Part shown: positions 58,025 through 64,000 of the stretch, one piece after another
How positions within the stretch are numbered: position 1 is the stretch's first letter
Layout of the letters: the number at the start of each line of letters is the position of its first letter
Source: Actinomadura cremea
GTDB taxonomy: Bacteria; Actinomycetota; Actinomycetes; Streptosporangiales; Streptosporangiaceae
Length of the DNA: 64,000 nt
Direction: 5' to 3'
NCBI RefSeq assembly: GCF_014648495.1
Contig: NZ_BMRF01000018.1
Span: 1 to 64,000 of the forward strand
Program-made: the position numbers and the translations under genes
Notes under the pieces: generated by a model
Databases searched by the model: none
Told to the model about the DNA's origin: nothing
The model's input: the letters and a program-made list of their open reading frames with translations, nothing else

Positions 58025-59554
58025 ATGCCCCACGTCGTCACGCAGTCGTGCTGCAACGACGCCTCGTGCGTCCACGCGTGCCCGGTCAACTGCATCCACC
58101 CCACACCGGACGAGCCCGACTTCCACACCGCGGAGATGCTCTACATCGATCCCGCGACGTGCGTGGACTGCGGGGCGTGCGTGTCGGCGTGCCCGGTGGG
58201 CGCGATCCTCCCGCACACGAAGCTGACGGACGAGCAGCTGCCGTTCCTGCCGCTCAACGCCGACTTCTACCGGGAGCCGCGCCCGCCTGCGCCGCTGCTC
58301 GCGCCGAAGCCCCCGCCGCTGGTGGTGCGCGGCGGCGAGCCCCCGCGGGTCGCGATCGTCGGATCGGGCCCGGCGGCGATGTTCGCCGCCGACGAGCTGC
58401 TGACCGTCCCGGGGGCGCGGGTCGAGGTGTTCGAGCGGCTGACGGTCCCCTACGGGCTGGCCCGGACGGGCGTCGCGCCGGACCACCCGAAGACCCGGCA
58501 GGTCACCGACCTGTTCGACCGCATCTCGGCGCAGGACGGCTTCCGGCTGTTCCACGGCGTCGAGGTGGGCCGCGACGTGACGCACGCGGAGCTGCTCGAC
58601 CACCACCACGCCGTGATCTACGCGGTGGGCGCGGCGTCGGACCGGCGGCTGGACGTCCCCGGGGCGGACCTCGCCGGGACGGCGACCGAGTTCGTCGCCT
58701 GGTACAACGGCCACCCCGACCACGCGCACCGGACGTTCGACCTGTCGCACCGCCGCGCGGTGATCGTCGGGAACGGCAACGTGGCGCTGGACGTGGCGCG
58801 CATCCTGGCGGGCGACCCCGAGCGGCTCGCGGGCACCGACATCGCCCCCGCCGCGCTCGACGCCCTGCGCGGCTCCCGGATCGAGGAGATCGTGGTCGCG
58901 GGGCGGCGCGGACCCGCCCAGTCGGCGTTCACGGTGGCCGAGCTGCGCGGGCTGCTCGACACCCCGGGGATCGACGTGGTGCTCGACGGGGCCGACCTCG
59001 ACCCCGAACCGGACGACGCGTCCGCGCCGCACGCGTCCCTGCCCCACTCGACCCTCCACAAGCTGCGCATGCTGCGCGAACTGGACGGCCGCGAGCCGTC
59101 CGGAAACCGGCGGATCACGCTGCGGTACCTCGCGTCCCCCGAGCGGATCACGCGCGACGGCGTCGAGTTCGCCCGCACCGAGCTGGTCGACGGCCGGGCG
59201 GTGCCGACCGGGGAGACCGAGCTGGTCGAGGCGGGCCTGGTGCTGTCGTCGATCGGCTACCACGGGCGTCCCGTCCCCGGCCTGCCGTTCGACCCGGCCT
59301 CGGGCACCGTCCCGCACGAGGCCGGACGCGTGGTGTCCCCGGAGACCGGCGACGCGGTGCCGGGCGCCTACGTCGCCGGCTGGATCAAGCGCGGCCCGAC
59401 CGGCTTCATCGGGACGAACAAGTCGTGCGCCCGCGAGACCGTGCGGACCCTCGTCGACGACTTCAACGAGCGCCGCCTGCCCGAGCCCACGGCGTCCCCC
59501 GGCGGGCTGGACCGGCTGCTGCGTTCCCGCCGGGAGGCCCCGCAGCCCGCCTGA
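58025..59554 (+). CDS. fprB: FprB-like ferredoxin/ferredoxin-NADP reductase fusion
   Basis: The product is 509 residues from ATG 58025. Residues 1-60 hold a 7Fe/8Fe-ferredoxin domain (CNDASCVHACPVNC and CVDCGACVSACPVGA). From residue 105 there is an adrenodoxin-reductase-type flavoprotein: VAIVGSGPAAMFAADELL (FAD), VIVGNGNVALDVARIL (NADPH) and GWIKRGPTGFIGTNK. This fusion is the mycobacterial FprB layout. It can transfer electrons from NADPH to the diiron enzyme and perhaps also to the P450 ferredoxin at 34419. Confidence 0.93.
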   Translation: MPHVVTQSCCNDASCVHACPVNCIHPTPDEPDFHTAEMLYIDPATCVDCGACVSACPVGAILPHTKLTDEQLPFLPLNADFYREPRPPAPLLAPKPPPLVVRGGEPPRVAIVGSGPAAMFAADELLTVPGARVEVFERLTVPYGLARTGVAPDHPKTRQVTDLFDRISAQDGFRLFHGVEVGRDVTHAELLDHHHAVIYAVGAASDRRLDVPGADLAGTATEFVAWYNGHPDHAHRTFDLSHRRAVIVGNGNVALDVARILAGDPERLAGTDIAPAALDALRGSRIEEIVVAGRRGPAQSAFTVAELRGLLDTPGIDVVLDGADLDPEPDDASAPHASLPHSTLHKLRMLRELDGREPSGNRRITLRYLASPERITRDGVEFARTELVDGRAVPTGETELVEAGLVLSSIGYHGRPVPGLPFDPASGTVPHEAGRVVSPETGDAVPGAYVAGWIKRGPTGFIGTNKSCARETVRTLVDDFNERRLPEPTASPGGLDRLLRSRREAPQPA

Positions 59555-59583
59555 CGCTTCTTCACGAACCCTCCACAACTCGG

Positions 59584-59600
59584 GACGGGCGACGCCCGTC
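59584..59600. terminator. Hairpin after the reductase gene
   Basis: GACGGGC-GAC-GCCCGTC is a perfect 7-bp stem with a 3-base loop, 29 bases after the stop of the reductase gene and 43 bases before the next start. It may end the oxygenase operon. Confidence 0.5.
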
Positions 59601-59643
59601 GTACGGGACGAACGATCTCGTCGAGCGCTGTGAGGGAGAACGC

Positions 59644-60375
59644 GTGCCGTTCACGCTGAGCCATCCCGCCGCCGTCCTGCCCCTCGCCCGGGGGCCGCTG
59701 GTGCCGTCGGCGCTGGTCATCGGGTCGATGGCGCCGGACATCCCGTACTTCTTCTTCGCGATGGAGCTGCGGGGCACCACGCATCGGGCGCACGGCGTCG
59801 TGACCGTGGACGTCCTCATCGGCCTCGCGGCGTTCGCGGTGTGGCACCTGCTGTGGAAGCGTCCGCTCGCGGCGCTCGCCCCGGCGCGGCTGCGGCGGCG
59901 GCTGCCGCCGACCGCGCCGATCCGCTGGGGCTGGGCGGTGCCGTCGGTCGCGATCGGGGCGGCCACGCACGTGTTGTGGGACGCCTTCACGCACCTCGAC
60001 TGGAGCTTCGCCGGTGAGCTGCCGTGGCTCACCGAGTCCTTCGGTGGCATGGAGGGGTACCGGTGGCTCCAGTACGTCAGCGGCGTGGCGGGGCTGGCGA
60101 TCGTCCTGCTGTGGCTGGCCCGCTGGGCCCGGACGGCCCCGCCGACGACCGACGCGGCGGCGGCGAGCGGGCCGTGGCGGGTGCCGGTGTGCGCGGGCCT
60201 CGGAGCGGTGACCGCGCTGGGCGGCCTGCTGAGCGCGCTGCTGTTCCCCGACCAGCCGGGCCTCCACACGGTCCTGTACTACTGGGCCGTCGGGACGATC
60301 GCCGCGGCCGGCCTCGCCCTCACGGTCTACGCCGCGTGGTGGCACGCCGCCCGTCCGGCCGCGCTGGAGGGTTGA
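59644..60375 (+). CDS. DUF4184 family membrane protein
   Basis: The product is 243 residues from GTG 59644, with GAGGGAGA upstream. It opens with the DUF4184 signature MPFTLSHPAAVLPLARGPLV and MAPDIPYFF. TTHRAHG and THVLWDAFTHLDW give conserved His/Asp positions as in metal-dependent membrane hydrolases of the YdjM type. Five to six helices are predicted. Function is unknown. It is convergent with the MFS gene. Confidence 0.88.
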   Translation: MPFTLSHPAAVLPLARGPLVPSALVIGSMAPDIPYFFFAMELRGTTHRAHGVVTVDVLIGLAAFAVWHLLWKRPLAALAPARLRRRLPPTAPIRWGWAVPSVAIGAATHVLWDAFTHLDWSFAGELPWLTESFGGMEGYRWLQYVSGVAGLAIVLLWLARWARTAPPTTDAAAASGPWRVPVCAGLGAVTALGGLLSALLFPDQPGLHTVLYYWAVGTIAAAGLALTVYAAWWHAARPAALEG

Positions 60376-60385
60376 CGGACGGCGC

Positions 60386-60408
60386 CCCGGGCCCGCGCGG
60401 AGCCCGGG
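60386..60408. terminator. Hairpin between convergent genes
   Basis: CCCGGGC (60386-60392) and GCCCGGG (60402-60408) form a perfect 7-bp stem with a 9-base loop, between the stops at 60375 and 60424. It probably serves both genes. Confidence 0.6.
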
Positions 60409-60423
60409 ACGCGTCCCCGCCGG

Positions 60424-61839
60424 TCAGGTCCGCCGCCCACCCGCCAGGAAGGCCAGCGAGGCGGCGACGAGGGCGAACAGGCCGCTGACGAGCCAGACGG
60501 TCATGTAGCCGCCCTCGCTGGGGTGGTCGGAGCCCGCGGCGGCGGCGAGGACCGTGCCGAACACGCCGCCCGCGACGGCGCCGCCGATCGTCTTGACGTT
60601 GTTGTAGAGCGCCGTCGAGACGCCGGTGCGGGACGGGTCGCTGGCCTCGGCGATCACCGTCGGCATGGCGCTGAGCGCGACGCCGAGCCCGACGCCCATG
60701 AACGTCAGCTCGATCGTGAACTGCCAGACCGCGCCGTGCGCGACGGCCATCCCGGCGAACCCGGCGGCGACGAGGCCGTAGGAGCCGATCAGGGCGTTCC
60801 GGTAGCCGATCTTGGCGGCGAGCCGCGCGGTCTGCGTGGACGAGACGATGCTGCCGATCATCGCGGGCAGCATGACCATCGAGATCGCCAGGGCGGAGAG
60901 GCCGAACCCGTAGCCGGCCTCGTCCGGGTCGGCGGCCATGAACGTCGCGTTCGGCGACTGGACGCCGAAGTACACCACGCCGAACGCGAACGAGGCGAAG
61001 TAGTACGGCGCGACGTGCCGTCCGGCCATGGCGCGCAGGTCGACGAGCGGCTGCGCGACGCGCAGCTCCATGACGGCCCAGGCCGCGAGCAGGACGGCCC
61101 CGAACGCGAGGCAGCCGAGGGGGGCGGCGGTCAGCCGGCCCTGCTCGCCGCCGAGCGAGACGCCCGCGAGGATGCCGACGACGGCGAGGCCGAGCATCGT
61201 GATGCCGGGCCAGTCGACGCGTCCGGTGGCGCGGGTGACCGATTCGGGGACGAACATCCAGGCGACGGGCACGCACAGCACCGCGAGGACGGCCGGGACG
61301 GCGAGGGCGAGCCGGACGTCGCCGAACGCGGCGTCCGCCAGTCCCATGCCGACGCCGCCGAGCAGCCCGCCGAGGGTGAGGGCGCCGACGAGCCGGGCGA
61401 TCGCGCGGCGGGCGAGGTCGACGGGCAGCCGGTCGCGGACGAGTGCGATCTCCAGCGGCAGCAGCGCGGCGAGCGGCCCCTGCAGGAACCGGCCGAGCAG
61501 CAGGACCCCGAAGTTCGGCGCGAGGGCGACGAGCACCGAGCCGATCGCGGTCGAGACGATCGCGATGCGCAGCATCCGGCGGTGCCCGTACAGGTCGCCG
61601 AGCCGGCCGAACGCGGGGACGCCGACCGCGGCGGCCACCAGCTGGACCGCGACGACCCACGTCACGGCGGAGTCGGAGACGCCGTGGTGGTCGGCGATGC
61701 CGGGCAGCATCGGCGCGATGCCGGCCTGCAGGAAGCCGCTGACCATCTCGAACATGACCAGGACGCCGACGACGGCGGTCACCGACTGGACGGGCGGGGC
61801 GCCCTCCGGGCCCTTCCCCGTGCCGGTCGTCGCGGTCAC
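60424..61839 (-). CDS. MFS transporter, DHA2-like
   Basis: The product is 471 residues from GTG 61839, overlapping the M20 gene stop by 4 bases. About 14 helices are visible, with motif A FGRLGDLYGHRRML and motif C-like ALTLGGLLGGVGMGLAD. It resembles the transporter at 39969 in length and layout. Coupling to an amidohydrolase suggests import of an N-acyl substrate or export of the product. The divergent Lrp/AsnC gene may regulate the pair. Confidence 0.92.
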   Translation of the reverse strand: MTATTGTGKGPEGAPPVQSVTAVVGVLVMFEMVSGFLQAGIAPMLPGIADHHGVSDSAVTWVVAVQLVAAAVGVPAFGRLGDLYGHRRMLRIAIVSTAIGSVLVALAPNFGVLLLGRFLQGPLAALLPLEIALVRDRLPVDLARRAIARLVGALTLGGLLGGVGMGLADAAFGDVRLALAVPAVLAVLCVPVAWMFVPESVTRATGRVDWPGITMLGLAVVGILAGVSLGGEQGRLTAAPLGCLAFGAVLLAAWAVMELRVAQPLVDLRAMAGRHVAPYYFASFAFGVVYFGVQSPNATFMAADPDEAGYGFGLSALAISMVMLPAMIGSIVSSTQTARLAAKIGYRNALIGSYGLVAAGFAGMAVAHGAVWQFTIELTFMGVGLGVALSAMPTVIAEASDPSRTGVSTALYNNVKTIGGAVAGGVFGTVLAAAAGSDHPSEGGYMTVWLVSGLFALVAASLAFLAGGRRT

Positions 61840-63038
61840 GCGCGCACCTCCCGGTCGAGCCGGCGGACGGCCAGTTCGGCGAGCAGGGCGGCCGCGTCGG
61901 GCAGGACGGCGTCGTCGTAGGCGGCCTGCGGGGAGTGGTTCATGGGCGCGGTGGCGGGGTCGCGGTCGGCGGGGCAGGCGCCGAGGCCGAGGAACGCGCC
62001 CGGCACCCGCTGCAGGACGAACGAGAAGTCCTCGGATCCGGCCATCGGGCGCGGCGCCTCGACGGCGCGCCCGTCGCCGAACAGCTCGCGGGCGGTGTCC
62101 ATCGCGAACGCGGCCTCGGCGCCGTCGTTGACGGTGACCGGGTACTGCTCGACGTAGTCGAGGTCGGCGGTGACGCCGTGCGCCTCGGCGACGCCGCGGA
62201 CCACCCGCTCGATGCCCGCGCGCACCCGGCGGTGGGCGTCCTCGGAGAACGACCGGACGGTGGCCTCCAGCGACGCGGTCTCGGGGATGACGTTGCCCGC
62301 GGTCCCGGCGTGCACGGCCCCGACGGTGACCACGGCGGGGTCGAAGACGTCGAGGTCGCGGGTCACCATCGTCTGCAGGGCGGTGACCATGGCGGCGAGC
62401 GCGGGGACGGGGTCCTTGGCGGCGTGCGGGGACGAGCCGTGCCCGCCCTTCCCGCGGACGGTGACGTGCACGGCGTCGGACGCGGCGAGCGCCGTCCCGG
62501 GCCGGGTGACGGCGACGCCCTGCGGCAGGGCGGTGGAGAAGACGTGCAGCGCGTAGGCGGCGGCGACGCGCTCGCCGGCCGCGTCCAGCACCCCCTCGTC
62601 GATCATGATCTCGGCGCCGCCCATGCCCTCCTCTCCCGGCTGGAACATGAACACGACGTCGCCGGGCAGCTCGGCGCGGCGGGCGGCCAGCAGCCGCGCG
62701 GCGCCGACGAGGCCCGCGACGTGCAGGTCGTGGCCGCAGGCGTGCATCCGGCCGGGGATCGCCGAGGCGTAGTCGAGGCCGGTGTCCTCCTGGACGGGCA
62801 GCGCGTCCATGTCGCCGCGCAGCAGCACGGCGGGCCCGGGGCGCCCGCCGCGCAGCACGGCGGTCACGGAGGTCAGGGCCGTGCCGGTGGAGATCTCCAG
62901 CGGCAGGCCGTCCAGGGCGGCGAGCACCTTGTCCCGGGTGCGCGGGAGGTCGAGGCCGAGTTCGGGCTCGCGGTGCAGGGCGCGGCGCAGGACGGTCAGC
63001 TCTTCGCGCAGGTCGGCGGCGTCTTCACGGATCGACAT
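61836..63038 (-). CDS. M20-family amidohydrolase
   Basis: The product is 400 residues from ATG 63038. The M20/AbgB-like metal sites are LLRGDMDALPVQE, MHACGHDLHVAG (Cys and His) and FMFQPGEEGMGG (Glu pair), with late histidine in APMNHSPQAAYDD. Such enzymes split N-acyl amino acids, hippurate or similar amides. It is the first gene of a two-gene unit with the MFS transporter and is divergent from an Lrp/AsnC regulator. Substrate is unknown. Confidence 0.94.
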   Translation of the reverse strand: MSIREDAADLREELTVLRRALHREPELGLDLPRTRDKVLAALDGLPLEISTGTALTSVTAVLRGGRPGPAVLLRGDMDALPVQEDTGLDYASAIPGRMHACGHDLHVAGLVGAARLLAARRAELPGDVVFMFQPGEEGMGGAEIMIDEGVLDAAGERVAAAYALHVFSTALPQGVAVTRPGTALAASDAVHVTVRGKGGHGSSPHAAKDPVPALAAMVTALQTMVTRDLDVFDPAVVTVGAVHAGTAGNVIPETASLEATVRSFSEDAHRRVRAGIERVVRGVAEAHGVTADLDYVEQYPVTVNDGAEAAFAMDTARELFGDGRAVEAPRPMAGSEDFSFVLQRVPGAFLGLGACPADRDPATAPMNHSPQAAYDDAVLPDAAALLAELAVRRLDREVRA

Positions 63039-63109
63039 GCGGGTATGGTGCGTATCCGACCATTTCACCGGCCGCGACCTGCCGGTATCCGCCACGAAAC
63101 CCGGGTCGA

Positions 63110-64000
63110 ATGCACACATCGGGCACCCTCGACGAGCTGGACCACCAGCTCGTCACCGCGCTGCAGACCGCGCCCCGCGCCGACTGGCGCCGCGTCGGCG
63201 CGGCCCTCGGCGTGGACGGCTCCACGGCGGCGCGCCGCTGGGCGCGGCTGACCGGGGCCGGGCTGGCGTGGCTGGCGTGCTTCCCGGCGGCGGTGGAGTG
63301 GGCGACGCCGGTGGTGGCGTTCATCGAGATCGACTGCGCGCCCGGACGGCTGCACGAGGTCGCCGCCGACATCGCCGAGGACCCGCACGTGTTCAACCTC
63401 GAGCACGTCACCGGCGGCCGGGACCTGATCGCGACGGTCGTCCTGCGGGACAACGCCGAGCTGGCCCGCTACGTCGGGTTCCGGCTGGGGCGGCTGGCGG
63501 GCGTCACCGCGACGCGCACCCAGATCGCGACGACCCTGCACTCGGAGGGCAGCCGGTGGCGGCTGGACCGGCTCGACCAGCACCAGCGGGACGTGCTGCT
63601 GGGCGACCGCCCGTCCGGGACGGGCGACTGGGCGCTGCGCGCCGAGGACCGCGACCTGGCGCGGCTGCTGGTGGAGGACTGCCGGCAGCCGGTCGCGCGG
63701 CTCGCGGAGCGCACGGGCCTCAGCCCCACGACCGTCCGGCGGCGCATCGCCCGGATGGAGCGGGGCGGCGCGCTGATGTACCGGTGCGAGGTCGCGCGGT
63801 CGCTGTCGGGCTGGCCGGTGACGGTGTACCTGTGGGCGAGCGCGCCGCCGGACGAGGTGGCGCGGCTGGCGGGACGGCTCGCCGGGCTGCGGGAGACGCG
63901 GATGTGCGCGTCCCTGTCCGGCGCCGACAACATGCTGTTCGCGGTGTGGCTGCGGTCGATCGACCGCGTCCAGTCGTTCGAGACGGCGCTGCGCCGCGGC
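63110..64000 (+). CDS. Lrp/AsnC-family regulator (runs off the window)
   Basis: The frame starts at ATG 63110 and is still open at the window end (297 codons). Two Lrp-type helix-turn-helix units are visible: LDHQLVTALQTAPRADWRRV with DGSTAARRWARL at the start, and DLARLLVEDCRQPVARLAER with SPTTVRRRIARM near residue 185-220. Ligand-binding RAM-like segments lie between and after them. This tandem architecture occurs in actinomycetes. The gap of 71 bp to the divergent M20 gene suggests control of that operon. Confidence 0.88.
   Translation, partial: MHTSGTLDELDHQLVTALQTAPRADWRRVGAALGVDGSTAARRWARLTGAGLAWLACFPAAVEWATPVVAFIEIDCAPGRLHEVAADIAEDPHVFNLEHVTGGRDLIATVVLRDNAELARYVGFRLGRLAGVTATRTQIATTLHSEGSRWRLDRLDQHQRDVLLGDRPSGTGDWALRAEDRDLARLLVEDCRQPVARLAERTGLSPTTVRRRIARMERGGALMYRCEVARSLSGWPVTVYLWASAPPDEVARLAGRLAGLRETRMCASLSGADNMLFAVWLRSIDRVQSFETALRRG

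Overview
The window reads as chromosome of a high-GC filamentous actinomycete. Third codon positions are overwhelmingly G or C, GTG starts and 4-base GTGA/ATGA gene overlaps are common, and the families present (mycofactocin-type SDR, CGNR zinc-finger regulator, GlxA and FCD regulators, DUF4190/septum-formation protein) are typical of that group. Streptosporangiales is my guess from gene content and is not proven.

Bases 1-13,700 are an accessory region. It holds a truncated HTH protein, an anti-sigma-type ATPase, a VOC protein, several small unknown genes and three copies of a structured repeat whose arms pair as RNA through G-U wobbles and one compensatory change. A two-gene antiphage system of Hachiman type (nuclease HamA, Ski2-like helicase HamB) follows at 6058-10052. 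It is visibly richer in A/T than its surroundings. An IS481 remnant, a Uma2-type protein and a tyrosine integrase come next. Beside the integrase lies the 3' half of a tRNA-Gly inside a perfect 13-bp inverted repeat, which looks like one end of an integrative element.

Bases 13,700-32,800 mix ordinary and decayed genes: two EHN-type epoxide hydrolases, a two-component pair in which the kinase carries a second, degenerate kinase module and overlaps its convergent regulator by 75 bp, and remnants of an MmyB-like regulator, a QueD-like enzyme, a Tn3 transposase, a tyrosine recombinase and a cytochrome P450. There are also a MerR/SDR divergon with an elongated-spacer promoter, an MmpS-like protein, a beta-propeller membrane protein, a CGNR regulator/epoxide hydrolase divergon, a peroxiredoxin/TetR divergon and a GlxA regulator.

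Bases 32,900-46,070 form two divergent catabolic operons. The leftward one encodes SDR, aldehyde dehydrogenase, P450, 3Fe-4S ferredoxin and acyl-CoA ligase. The rightward one encodes a CaiB-type CoA transferase, MFS transporter, amidohydrolase, Cys-less thiolase-fold protein, DUF35 OB-fold partner and TetR, followed by a convergent cyclase-family hydrolase. Together they could hydroxylate an alicyclic or branched substrate, oxidise it to an acid, activate it with CoA and cleave it by a retro-aldol step. The substrate is unknown.

Bases 46,170-56,270 form a sugar-acid operon controlled by a divergent FCD-type GntR regulator: a CUT2 sugar ABC transporter, zinc dehydrogenase, mutarotase-like protein, SDR, galactonate dehydratase-like enolase, KDPG-type aldolase and PfkB kinase. 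This matches a De Ley-Doudoroff-like route to pyruvate and glyceraldehyde 3-phosphate.

Bases 56,300-64,000 hold a TetR regulator divergent from an AurF-like diiron oxygenase and an FprB-like ferredoxin/NADP reductase, then a DUF4184 membrane protein, an MFS exporter coupled to an M20 amidohydrolase, and a divergent Lrp/AsnC regulator cut by the window end.
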